Of a stretch of DNA of 64,000 nt, positions 18,916 through 26,538 are shown one piece after another (position 1 is the stretch's first letter; each line of letters begins with the position of its first letter). A model generated the notes under the pieces. It searched no databases. It saw only the letters and a list, made by a program, of their open reading frames with translations, and was not told the DNA's origin. A program made the position numbers and the translations under genes. Source of the DNA: Humibacillus xanthopallidus (GTDB lineage Bacteria > Actinomycetota > Actinomycetes > Actinomycetales > Dermatophilaceae); assembly GCF_006716675.1 (NCBI RefSeq), contig NZ_VFPM01000002.1, positions 744,001 through 808,000 on the forward strand, in the 5' to 3' direction.

Positions 18916-20355
18916 TCAGCGGGCTGAGTCGGGTGCGGCTTCGGTGGCGGGCGGGTCTGCGACCCGAGGCCCGTGCGCGTGGGGCTGGTGCTCGACGGGC
19001 ACGAACTCCGATGCCCCCTCGTGGAGGTCGAGCAGCCCGTCGTCCTCACCGGGCAACGCCTCCACCTCGTCGATCTCGAAGGTCGCCGTGCTGTCGCCCG
19101 ACGCGACGAAGGGAACCGCAGAGCTGTCGGCGGGCGGCGTCTCACCGACGCTATCGAATGCGGCCCCGGAGGGCACGGCGGGATCGTCGACGGCGTCGCC
19201 GCGCAAGGCCTTCCGCCCAGTGGCGTCGCTCTCGTCGCCCAGCAGTCCGGCCATGGCGACCGCCTGGGTCTCGGCGAGCATCGGGAAGGGGTGGTGCGGC
19301 GCGGTGGCGTCCCACTCGGGCGCGGGCGGCGCCTCGGGGTCGTCCGGGTCGAGGGCGCTGGCGAGCGCAGCCTGCTCACCGGCGCGCCGCGAGCGCTCGC
19401 TGCGCGCGGCGTCCTCGCGCGCGTGCCGCTCGTCGTCCTGCTCGAGGCGGTCGGCGAGCGTGCGCAGACGACCGGCGGTGCGTTCCACGAGGACGAGATC
19501 GCCGCTCGAGAGCGCGCGCAGGAGGGTTCGCAGGGGCGTCATCTCCGCGGCCAGCCGCGCTCGCGCAACGAGGGCGCCGTCGGGTCGCTCGACGCGCGAC
19601 CTGGCGTAGCTCTCGAGCACCGAGTCGAGCGTGTCGGGCCCGGCGCGGGCCACGAGGTCGGCGAAGTCGTCGGCCGGGTCACCGACGCGCGACTCCTCCC
19701 ATGCGAGCACCCCGCGCACGTGGCCGCTGCCGGCGTCCTGCTCGTCGTCGAAGGAGGCGAGCACGTTGTCGCCGGTGAACGCGCCGTGCACCGGGCTCGG
19801 GGCGAAGCGCCACAGCGACACGTCCTCGAGCATGCGTTCCCAGCGGGTCAGCAGGTCGGTGGGCACATGGCCGGTGGCCGCCGCGCGGTCGAGCTCGGAG
19901 AGCTGACGGCGTCGATGCGCCTCCGCGTCGTACGTGGGCCGCCCCGCCTCCTCGAAGAGCAGCAGCTCGACGTTGTGGATGTGGGCCAGCGTGCGACCCA
20001 CCGCCTCGGCGAGCGGCCCCGGAGGCAGGGCCGAGAAGTCGAGCGGCCGCCCCGGCACCCGCAGGTAGACGGCGGCGCGACCCTCCGCCACGGGCGCGTG
20101 ACCGCGCACCATCGGCATCGCCACGTCAAGCCGTCGCCCGAGCAGTCCCGAGAGCGCAGCGATGTCGTCGAGCATGGCCCCGGCAGCCGCGGTGCGCGGT
20201 GCCTTGACGACCCATCGCCGGTCCTGGCTGTCCTGCACGTAGGCGACCTCGAAGAGGTCGCCGGGCGTGACCCGAACCCCCTCGACCGAGACCGGGTCGA
20301 GCCCCGGCACGGCGGAGCTCGCCAGGGCGGCGAGGACGAGCGGGCTGCGACTCAC
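18916..20355 (-). CDS. Aminoglycoside/macrolide-phosphotransferase-fold protein, possibly catalytically dead
   Basis: 479 aa from GTG 20355 ([14 protein letters not shown]). Kinase-like fold: RRWVVKAPRTAAAGAM (ATP-site Lys), HIHNVELL, then VHGAFTGDNVLAS where active APH enzymes have HGDLxxxN, and LAWEESRVGDPADDFADL where they have IDWE. Both the catalytic and metal-binding Asp appear replaced by Ala. The C-terminal about 150 residues are acidic, low-complexity and probably disordered. This family commonly sits between adnB and nudC in actinobacteria. Enzymatic activity is doubtful; a drug-resistance role should not be assumed. Confidence 0.7.
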   Translation of the reverse strand: MSRSPLVLAALASSAVPGLDPVSVEGVRVTPGDLFEVAYVQDSQDRRWVVKAPRTAAAGAMLDDIAALSGLLGRRLDVAMPMVRGHAPVAEGRAAVYLRVPGRPLDFSALPPGPLAEAVGRTLAHIHNVELLLFEEAGRPTYDAEAHRRRQLSELDRAAATGHVPTDLLTRWERMLEDVSLWRFAPSPVHGAFTGDNVLASFDDEQDAGSGHVRGVLAWEESRVGDPADDFADLVARAGPDTLDSVLESYARSRVERPDGALVARARLAAEMTPLRTLLRALSSGDLVLVERTAGRLRTLADRLEQDDERHAREDAARSERSRRAGEQAALASALDPDDPEAPPAPEWDATAPHHPFPMLAETQAVAMAGLLGDESDATGRKALRGDAVDDPAVPSGAAFDSVGETPPADSSAVPFVASGDSTATFEIDEVEALPGEDDGLLDLHEGASEFVPVEHQPHAHGPRVADPPATEAAPDSAR

Positions 20356-20440
20356 ACGACCACGGTATGCCGCGGGGCGGGCCGAGCGTGGGAGGCGAGC
20401 CCCCGTCGGGGCGGGGTGCCCGGCACCTAAGGTGGGGAGA

Positions 20441-21448
20441 GTGCCCCTGACTCCTCCACGGACCACGAGCCCCGACCCGCAGGACGACCGGCTGCGCGAC
20501 CTCGCGCTGGCACGCGGCGGCCTCGACCGCGTGGCGCACGAACGGACCCGCCCCTCGGTCGTCGAAGACCTGCTCGCCGACCCCTCGACCCGGGTGGTCG
20601 AGCTGCGCGGTGAGCGACTGCGCGTCGGGTCCGGGGCCGACGGGGACGACCTCGCCCTTCACCTCCGCGCGCCGGTCGAGGCCGACCGCGCCGGGCTGGG
20701 GCTGCACCTGGGCCGCGGACCGGACGGCACGGCATACCTCGGCGTCGTGTCGTCGACGCCAGCGCCCGAACCCGTGCCGAAGGCCGGCGCCGACGAGCCT
20801 GGCGACGCCGAGACGTGGCTGACCCTACGACAGGCGGGCGAGGCACTCGGCGCGCGCGACGCCGGGCTCTTCACGACGGCGCTCGCGCTCGCCAACTGGC
20901 ACGCGACCCACCGGCACTGCCCGCGCTGCGGCGCCGAGACCGAGCCGACCCAGGCCGGCTGGGTGCGGCGGTGCGTGCGTGACGGCAGCGAGCACTACCC
21001 CCGCACCGACCCCGCCGTCATCATGTCGGTCATCGACCCCCACGACCGGCTGCTGCTCGGGCGCGGCGCGCACTGGCCGGAAGGACGCTTCTCGGTGCTC
21101 GCGGGCTTCGTCGAGCCGGGCGAGTCCTTCGAGGCGGCGGTCGCTCGCGAGGTCGCGGAGGAGGTCGGCATCCACATCGACGACGCCCGCTTCCTCGGCA
21201 ACCAGCCGTGGCCCTTCCCCTCCTCGCTCATGGTCGGCTACGCCGCGACCACCTCGGAGTCCGAGCTGCGCCCCGACCCGGCCGAGATCGCCGAGGCTCG
21301 CTGGGTGACGCGCGAGGAGTACCGAGAACTGTTGTCCAGCAACGAGATCCGCACACCGAGCGGCATCTCGATCGCCAAGCGCATCATCGAGCACTGGCTC
21401 GGCGCGACCGTCGAGTCGGTCGCCGGCCCGTCGGTGGTCGACCGCTGA
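20441..21448 (+). CDS. nudC: NudC-type Nudix hydrolase (NADH pyrophosphatase / RNA deNADding)
   Basis: 335 aa from GTG 20441, which has a GGTGGGGAGA Shine-Dalgarno. Zinc-ribbon cysteines HCPRCGAE and RRC (three Cys rather than four) precede YPRTDPAVIM. The Nudix box GFVEPGE...REVAEEVG spans 222-244, followed by NQPWPFPSS, the NudC-specific variant of SQPWPFPxS. Hydrolyses NADH to NMNH and AMP and can remove NAD caps from RNA. Convergent with the mycoredoxin gene 25 nt away. Confidence 0.92.
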   Translation: MPLTPPRTTSPDPQDDRLRDLALARGGLDRVAHERTRPSVVEDLLADPSTRVVELRGERLRVGSGADGDDLALHLRAPVEADRAGLGLHLGRGPDGTAYLGVVSSTPAPEPVPKAGADEPGDAETWLTLRQAGEALGARDAGLFTTALALANWHATHRHCPRCGAETEPTQAGWVRRCVRDGSEHYPRTDPAVIMSVIDPHDRLLLGRGAHWPEGRFSVLAGFVEPGESFEAAVAREVAEEVGIHIDDARFLGNQPWPFPSSLMVGYAATTSESELRPDPAEIAEARWVTREEYRELLSSNEIRTPSGISIAKRIIEHWLGATVESVAGPSVVDR

Positions 21449-21472
21449 GGCGTCGACGCGGACACCGGAGGA

Positions 21473-21763
21473 TCAGGCGCTGAGGCGGGCCTGCACCTCG
21501 GCGACGGAGGGGTTCGTCGCGGCCGACCCGTCGGGGAAGACGACGGTCGGCACCGTCCGGTTGCCGTCGTTGACGCCTTCGACGAAGTCGACGTGCTCCG
21601 GACTGGCCTCGATGTCGATCTCGGTGAAGAGGATGCCCTCACGGTCGAGCTGCGACTTGAGACGGCGGCAGTAGCCGCACCACGACGTCGTGAACATCGT
21701 GACCGAGCCCGCGTCGGGGGTGAGGTCGGGGCTCTGGGTTGCGCCAGGCGTCGCGTCGGGCAT
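21473..21763 (-). CDS. mrx1: Mycoredoxin (glutaredoxin-like)
   Basis: 96 aa from ATG 21763, with GAGGAAAT upstream. Thioredoxin-fold protein with redox site SWCGYC (Cys29, Cys32), a cis-Pro loop TVPTVVFPDG and a Gly/Ser-rich end, as in mycoredoxin-1. It reduces mycothiol-mixed disulfides on proteins, linking this organism to mycothiol redox chemistry, consistent with the SigH/anti-sigma pair at 52696. An N-terminal extension of about 18 residues is disordered. Same neighbourhood as in mycobacteria (nudC, mrx1, uvrD2). Confidence 0.92.
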   Translation of the reverse strand: MPDATPGATQSPDLTPDAGSVTMFTTSWCGYCRRLKSQLDREGILFTEIDIEASPEHVDFVEGVNDGNRTVPTVVFPDGSAATNPSVAEVQARLSA

Positions 21764-21837
21764 GCGATTTCCTCGGATCTGTGGACGACGTGGACAGGTC
21801 CCGTCGCGTGGTCGGCTCTCGATGCAAGGATGAGCCC

Positions 21838-22707
21838 ATGGCCCGCCACGGTGCAAAGCGACCCAGCAAGACGGACGTCGCCGCAAAGCGACCCAAGAAG
21901 ATGGACCTCGAGGTCTACAACGCCGAGGTGCGACGGCTCCAGGCCGACCTCGTCTCCTTCCAGGAATGGGTGCGGGCGACCGGTCAGCGGGTCGTCGTCG
22001 TCTTCGAGGGGCGTGACGCGGCCGGCAAGGGCTCGGCGATCAAGCGGATCACCGAGTACCTCAGCCCCCGCGTCGCCCGCATCGCGGCGCTCCCGGCGCC
22101 GACCGACCGCGAGAAGACCGAGTGGTACTTCCAGCGCTACATCGCCCACCTGCCGGCGGCCGGCGAGATGGTGCTCTTCGACCGGTCCTGGTACAACCGC
22201 GCCGGCGTCGAGCGGGTCATGGGCTTCTGCACCGACGAGCAGTACTCCCTCTTCCTCGAGCAGGCGCCGGTCTTCGAGAGGATGCTCGTCGACGACGGCA
22301 TCATCCTGCGCAAGTACTGGTTCAGCGTCTCCGACGTCGAGCAGGAGCGTCGCTTCCGTTCGCGCGCCAAGGACCCCATGCGCCAGTGGAAGCTCTCGCC
22401 GATGGACCTCGAGTCGATCACCCGGTGGGAGGACTACTCCGAGGCGAAGGACATCATGATGGACGCGACGAGCACCGAATGGGCGCCGTGGCACGTCGTC
22501 GAGTCCGAGGACAAGCGGCGCTCGCGGGTCAACGTCATGAACCACCTGCTGACCTCCATCCCGCACGAGCCGATGGAGGCCCAGGTGCCGCCCATCCCCG
22601 AGCGCCCGGCTCCGCGGGGCTACGAGCGCCCCCCGCAGGACGACCAGAACTACGTGCACGACCACGCGGCCGACGTCATGCGACTCGCCAAGGGTGATCC
22701 GTCCTGA
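21838..22707 (+). CDS. ppk2: Polyphosphate kinase 2 (PPK2)
   Basis: 289 aa from ATG 21838 with AAGGA upstream. P-loop kinase: Walker A GRDAAGKG (58-65), Walker B FDRSWYNRAGVE near 118, and lid sequence RFRSRAKDPMRQWKLSPMD. PPK2 enzymes use polyphosphate to phosphorylate nucleotides, or the reverse; this single-domain form of about 290 aa is typical. The N-terminus is Lys/Arg-rich. Divergent from mrx1 with a 74-nt gap. Its stop overlaps the CTG start proposed for uvrD2, so the two may be coupled. Confidence 0.93.
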   Translation: MARHGAKRPSKTDVAAKRPKKMDLEVYNAEVRRLQADLVSFQEWVRATGQRVVVVFEGRDAAGKGSAIKRITEYLSPRVARIAALPAPTDREKTEWYFQRYIAHLPAAGEMVLFDRSWYNRAGVERVMGFCTDEQYSLFLEQAPVFERMLVDDGIILRKYWFSVSDVEQERRFRSRAKDPMRQWKLSPMDLESITRWEDYSEAKDIMMDATSTEWAPWHVVESEDKRRSRVNVMNHLLTSIPHEPMEAQVPPIPERPAPRGYERPPQDDQNYVHDHAADVMRLAKGDPS

Positions 22708-24854
22708 GCGCAGTCCCCACGGCCGACGACATCCTGGCCGGTCTCGACCCCGAGCAGCGTGAGGTCGCGCTCGCGCCGCCCGGCCCACTGTGCATCCTCG
22801 CGGGCGCCGGCACGGGCAAGACCCGCGCCATCACGCACCGCATCGCGTATGCCGTCCACTCCGGCGCGCAGCAGCCGCAGCGGGTGCTGGCCCTCACCTT
22901 CACCGCCCGCGCCGCGGGCGAGATGCGCACCCGGCTGCGCGGCCTCGGGGTGCAGGGCGTGCAGGCACGCACCTTCCACGCGGCCGCCCTGCGCCAGCTC
23001 CACTACTTCTGGCCCCAGGCGGTCGGCGGGGCCGCTCCCGAGGTGATGAGCCACAAGGCCGCCGCGGTCGCCGAGGCTGCGAGCCGCCTGCGCATGCAGT
23101 TCGACCGCACGGCGATCCGCGACCTCGCCGCCGAGATCGAGTGGGCGAAGGTCAACCTCCTCACGCCGCAGTCGTATGCCGCCCGAGCGCGCACGGCGCG
23201 CCGGGAGCCCCCGGGAGTCGACCTCACGGCGATGGCCCGCCTGTTCGAGGCGTACGAGGAGGTGAAGCAGCGCCGCGGTGTCATCGACTTCGAGGACGTC
23301 CTCCTGCTCACCGTCGGCATCCTCGACGAGCGCGACGACATCGCCCGGGCCGTGCGGGGGCAGTACCGCCAGTTCGTCGTCGACGAGTACCAGGACGTCA
23401 ACGACCTCCAGCAGCGCCTGCTCGAGCTCTGGCTCGGCGAGCGCAACGACCTCTGCGTCGTCGGCGACCCGGCGCAGACGATCTACTCCTTCACCGGCGC
23501 CAGCCCCCGCCACCTCGTCGGCTTCCCCCAGCGCTTCCCGGGAGCGCACGTCGTGCGGCTCGTGCGCAACTACCGCTCCTCGCCCCAGATCGTCGCGCTC
23601 GCGAACACCATCGTGGCCGCCGGAACGCAGGCCGCTCGTGACGGGGCGGTGCGGCTGCTGGCCCAGGGCGAGCCGGGTCCGGAGCCGGTGCTCGAGTCGC
23701 ACCCCGACGACCCGGCAGAGGCGGCGGCCGTCGCGGCACGGGTGCGTCAGCTCGTCGACGAGGGCACGCCGCCGTCGCAGATCGCCATCCTCTTCCGCAC
23801 GAACGCCCAGTCGGAGGCGCACGAGAACGCGCTCAGCGACGCGGGCGTGCCCTACCTCGTGCGCGGCGGCGACCGCTTCTTCGCCCGCAAGGAGGTGCGC
23901 GACGCGATCCTGCTGCTGCGTGGGGCCGCTCGCAGCGACGACGGCACCAAGCCGCTCGGCGAGCTCGCCCGCGACGTCATCACCGGCGCGGGGTGGAGCC
24001 ACGACCCGCCGGCCGGTGGCGGCGCGACGCGCGAGCGCTGGGAGTCGCTGACCGCGCTCGCGACCCTCGCCGACGACCTGGCGGCGACGTCGCCCGACGC
24101 GCGGCTGGCCGAGCTCGTCGCGGAGCTCGAGCGGCGCGCGTCCGAGCAGCACGCGCCGGCGGTGCAGGGCGTGACGTTGGCGAGCCTCCACGCCGCCAAG
24201 GGCCTCGAGTGGGACGTCGTCTTCCTCGTCGGCGCCTCCGACGGCCTCATCCCGATCTCGATGGCCGAAGGCCCCGAGGCGGTCGAGGAGGAGCGGCGGC
24301 TGCTCTACGTCGGCCTCACCCGGGCCCGCCGCCGCCTCCACATCTCGTGGTCCGGGGCGCGCACGCCCGGGGCCCGCTCGACGCGTCGTGTCTCGCGCTT
24401 CCTCGCGCCCGCGGCGGGCATCCTCGGGCAGGGGGCCCGTCCGGAGCAGGCGCCGCGATCGGGTGGCGGCCGCAGGAGCGGGCCCAAGGTGGCCCGCATC
24501 GCGCACTGCCGTGGGTGTGGTGCCGAGCTCGTCACCGCGGCGCAGCGCAAGACGGGGCGGTGTGACACGTGTCCGCCGACCTACGACGAGGCGACGTTCG
24601 AGCGGCTGCGTGCGTGGCGGCTGGCCGTGGCCCGCGAGGCCAGCGTGCCGGCATTCGTCGTCTTCACCGACGCGACGCTGACGGCGATCGCCGAGTCGGA
24701 GCCGGCAGACCAGGGTGCGCTCTCGACGATCAGCGGTGTCGGCCTGCGCAAGCTCGAGCAGTACGGCGCCGATGTCCTCGCCATCCTCCAGGGGGCAGAC
24801 CCCGAGGAGCTCCTCGAAAAGGCCTCTGCCGCAAGGGAATCCACCGATTCTTGA
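22704..24854 (+). CDS. uvrD2: UvrD2 helicase with HRDC and tetracysteine motif (CTG start)
   Basis: 716 aa if translation starts at CTG 22704, overlapping the ppk2 stop as CTGA. An in-frame TGA at 22695 bounds the frame and no ATG/GTG precedes Walker A; the first GTG (22884) would delete it. The N-terminus from 22704 (SAVPTADDILAGLDPEQRE) aligns with mycobacterial UvrD2. Walker A AGAGTGKT (33-40), DEYQD near 227, GDPAQTIYSFTGA, LHAAKGLEWD, VGLTRARRR. A Cys602/605/620/623 zinc motif and a C-terminal HRDC domain from about 635. 3'-5' DNA helicase of repair. Confidence 0.9.
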   Translation: MSAVPTADDILAGLDPEQREVALAPPGPLCILAGAGTGKTRAITHRIAYAVHSGAQQPQRVLALTFTARAAGEMRTRLRGLGVQGVQARTFHAAALRQLHYFWPQAVGGAAPEVMSHKAAAVAEAASRLRMQFDRTAIRDLAAEIEWAKVNLLTPQSYAARARTARREPPGVDLTAMARLFEAYEEVKQRRGVIDFEDVLLLTVGILDERDDIARAVRGQYRQFVVDEYQDVNDLQQRLLELWLGERNDLCVVGDPAQTIYSFTGASPRHLVGFPQRFPGAHVVRLVRNYRSSPQIVALANTIVAAGTQAARDGAVRLLAQGEPGPEPVLESHPDDPAEAAAVAARVRQLVDEGTPPSQIAILFRTNAQSEAHENALSDAGVPYLVRGGDRFFARKEVRDAILLLRGAARSDDGTKPLGELARDVITGAGWSHDPPAGGGATRERWESLTALATLADDLAATSPDARLAELVAELERRASEQHAPAVQGVTLASLHAAKGLEWDVVFLVGASDGLIPISMAEGPEAVEEERRLLYVGLTRARRRLHISWSGARTPGARSTRRVSRFLAPAAGILGQGARPEQAPRSGGGRRSGPKVARIAHCRGCGAELVTAAQRKTGRCDTCPPTYDEATFERLRAWRLAVAREASVPAFVVFTDATLTAIAESEPADQGALSTISGVGLRKLEQYGADVLAILQGADPEELLEKASAARESTDS

Positions 24855-24861
24855 GCTTCGC

Positions 24862-24923
24862 TGAAAAAAGTTCGGAAAAGTTCGCTAATTCAGTTGTTCG
24901 CCCGCGAGGGCCCCGCGTACCCT
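24862..24923 (+). promoter_or_regulatory. whiB7 promoter with upstream AT-rich WhiB7-binding element
   Basis: An unusually AT-rich block (24862-24890, with A6 and A4 runs) precedes TTGTTC (-35, 24894-24899), an 18-nt spacer and TACCCT (-10, 24918-24923). WhiB7 bound to SigA reads an AT-rich tract just upstream of the -35 and activates its own gene, which this layout fits. Transcription would start near 24930, about 600 nt before the whiB7 start codon. Confidence 0.7.
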
Positions 24924-24994
24924 TGACGACGTCAAGCCCAATGGCTCAGGTGGCCAGTTGGGGAGCGCGAGCAGAAGTGAGGAGGGCCGGTCTG

Positions 24995-25255
24995 ATGGAC
25001 AACACCACGATGACGATGAACGCAGTGACCTGCGTGCTTTCCGTGCGTCCGCGTATCGCCGGCCCGGTTCGCCTTGCCGTCGCGTTCCTCATGGACCAGG
25101 GGACCACCCTGTCCGTTGCCGCCCACACGGGTGACCGTGTCGTCGGCTTCGGCGCCCTCGTCAAGGGGCAGGTCTCTGTCGATGTCCGCGCCATCGCCCC
25201 GACGTACAAGACCCCCGATGTCGTTCGCTCCCGCTCCGGGAGGCCACCGGTCTGA
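24995..25255 (+). CDS. Upstream ORF in the whiB7 leader
   Basis: 86 codons from ATG 24995 with a good GGAGGG site 8 nt upstream. It starts MDNTTMTMNAVTCVLSVRPR and looks like a genuine translated frame; I recognise no domain. It lies between the whiB7 promoter and an intrinsic terminator (25278-25320). In wblC/whiB7 genes of other actinobacteria, ribosome progress through a leader ORF decides between termination and read-through. The peptide may therefore act as a sensor of translation inhibition rather than as a protein. A function of its own cannot be excluded. Confidence 0.65.
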   Translation: MDNTTMTMNAVTCVLSVRPRIAGPVRLAVAFLMDQGTTLSVAAHTGDRVVGFGALVKGQVSVDVRAIAPTYKTPDVVRSRSGRPPV

Positions 25256-25277
25256 CCAGACCGAGCCTCACCTCCCA

Positions 25278-25320
25278 GGCCGCGAACCCGACATCACCGG
25301 GTCCGCGGCCTTTCTGTTGT
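25278..25320 (+). terminator. Attenuator terminator in the whiB7 leader
   Basis: Arms 25278-25290 and 25298-25310 form a 13-bp stem with one mismatch and a 7-nt loop. It is followed by TTTCTGTTGT, one of the few T-rich tails in the window. It sits 22 nt after the leader ORF stop and about 210 nt before whiB7, where it would stop basal transcription. Confidence 0.85.
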
Positions 25321-25529
25321 CTCCGGACACCTGCCGCTCAACGAAGACAGACCAGCAGCACCGCCACCAGAGCACCGACCGGTGCCAGACAGATCAGGGA
25401 CAAGACATGACTCCTCGCATGCCGAGCAGCCGGACCGAGACCCGCACCTCCGGTGCCGGCCTTCGGACCAAGCCAGGAACGAGTGAACAGGCGGCCCCCG
25501 TGACCGGGGCCCCGGAGACGGAGGTGACC

Positions 25530-25817
25530 ATGCCACTCAGCGAGATGCTCGACCTCGGGACGGAGGCGCAGGCGCTGGGCGAGACCATCCCGTGTCGCGA
25601 CTACGACGCGGAGCTCTGGTTCGCCGAGCGACCCGAGGACGTGGAGTTCGCCAAGACCCTCTGCGGTCTCTGCCCCGCGCGGCTCCAGTGCCTCGCCGGC
25701 GCCCTCGAGCGCCAGGAGCCCTGGGGCGTCTGGGGAGGTCAACTCCTCGTCCAGGGCGCCGTCGTCGCCCGCAAGCGGCCGCGAGGCCGTCCCCGCAAGC
25801 ACCCTGTGGCCGCTTGA
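25530..25817 (+). CDS. whiB7: WhiB7 redox-sensing transcription factor
   Basis: 95 aa from ATG 25530, preceded by GGAGGTG at ideal spacing; an in-frame ATG at 25407 would add 41 non-conserved residues. Four iron-sulfur ligands (Cys22, Cys45, Cys48, Cys54), the turn GVWGG (66-70) that contacts SigA, and a C-terminal AT-hook RGRPRKH (85-91) unique to WhiB7. It activates intrinsic resistance genes when ribosomes are inhibited. Lies downstream of uvrD2 and beside the AarF-like gene, as in mycobacteria. Confidence 0.95.
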   Translation: MPLSEMLDLGTEAQALGETIPCRDYDAELWFAERPEDVEFAKTLCGLCPARLQCLAGALERQEPWGVWGGQLLVQGAVVARKRPRGRPRKHPVAA

Positions 25818-25891
25818 CCCCGCCCGACCACGCATGGTCCAGACGCCACCGGCCCCCGACACCAACCCATTCCAGAGATCAGGAGATCGTC

Positions 25892-26023
25892 ATGAACCAG
25901 CTCGAGATGCTGGCTCGCGACCGGATCAACGAGCGCAGTCAGCGCCAGGAACGCCGCGGCATCCGTCGCAGCGCCCGGCTGATCGCGCAGGAGATCCGCG
26001 CCAGTCGACGCCACGAGAAGTGA
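25892..26023 (+). CDS. Small basic protein downstream of whiB7
   Basis: 43 aa (MNQLEMLARDRINERSQRQE onward), very rich in Arg and Glu, predicted helical. ATG 25892 is preceded by AGGAG at 6-nt spacing and a terminator follows at 26074, so it is probably the last gene of the whiB7 transcript. I do not recognise the family. It could bind nucleic acid or the ribosome, but that rests only on charge. Confidence 0.6.
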   Translation: MNQLEMLARDRINERSQRQERRGIRRSARLIAQEIRASRRHEK

Positions 26024-26073
26024 AGGACCGCCCCGACGGGGCCCCTGCAGGACAACCGAATCGAGTGAGCAAG

Positions 26074-26105
26074 CCGCGGGTGACGCGCACGTCACCCGCG
26101 GTTTT
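26074..26105 (+). terminator. Intrinsic terminator of the whiB7 transcript
   Basis: Perfect 11-bp stem CCGCGGGTGAC / GTCACCCGCGG (26074-26084 and 26091-26101) with a 6-nt loop, followed by TTTT. Located 50 nt after the small basic ORF. Confidence 0.88.
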
Positions 26106-26146
26106 GCGTGCCCGGGCGGCTTCGCGCGCCGCTGCTGACCTCGGCG

Positions 26147-26152
26147 CATAAT
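26147..26152 (+). promoter_or_regulatory. -10 element for a probable leaderless start at 26160
   Basis: CATAAT ends 7 nt before the ATG at 26160, and no Shine-Dalgarno is present. No clear -35 is seen. Confidence 0.45.
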
Positions 26153-26159
26153 CGACACC

Positions 26160-26399
26160 ATGGGCGATGAGGAGCCGGTCGTGAGAGACGTCCGGGCAGA
26201 AGGCGAGCGGTCCGCCGCGGAGGGCACGGCTCTCGTCTGCGCGACGTGCGGGCGGCGCCCAGAGGCAGGCGAGGAGGCCACCGCCCGGCTCACGTGGAGC
26301 CGCGACACGAGCGGTGCCGCCACGACGTGGACGTGCGACCGGTGCAGCCGCGAGCACCTGCGCTCGATCGAGGGCAAGCTCGACCCCACCTGGTGGTGA
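26160..26399 (+). CDS. Small zinc-ribbon-like protein
   Basis: 79 aa. Two CxxC knuckles (VCATCGR and TCDRCSREHLRSIEGKLD) with Trp-rich linkers suggest a single zinc ribbon. The acidic N-terminus looks disordered. Conserved small actinobacterial protein by appearance; function unknown. Probably transcribed leaderless from CATAAT at 26147. Convergent with the AarF gene. Confidence 0.7.
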   Translation: MGDEEPVVRDVRAEGERSAAEGTALVCATCGRRPEAGEEATARLTWSRDTSGAATTWTCDRCSREHLRSIEGKLDPTWW

Positions 26400-26538
26400 G
26401 ACCTCCGAACGCCTCCGTTCGCAGGCGGGGCGCGCACTCGAGGAGGTGCGCACGAGGCATACGGGTGTGGCTGACCGCGAGGTGTGCGCCCGGCCGCAGA
26501 GCGGACCGCCTGGCCGATGTAGGGCGCCGGCGGCTGGC

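Noticed and set aside
24569-25255. A 228-codon reading that extends the whiB7 leader ORF back into uvrD2
   Set aside because: It overlaps the end of uvrD2 in another frame and crosses the whiB7 promoter. The Shine-Dalgarno at ATG 24995 supports the short form only.
25407-25817. A longer WhiB7 starting at ATG 25407
   Set aside because: The extra 41 residues are low-complexity and not part of the WhiB7 family; ATG 25530 has a much better ribosome site and gives the normal length.
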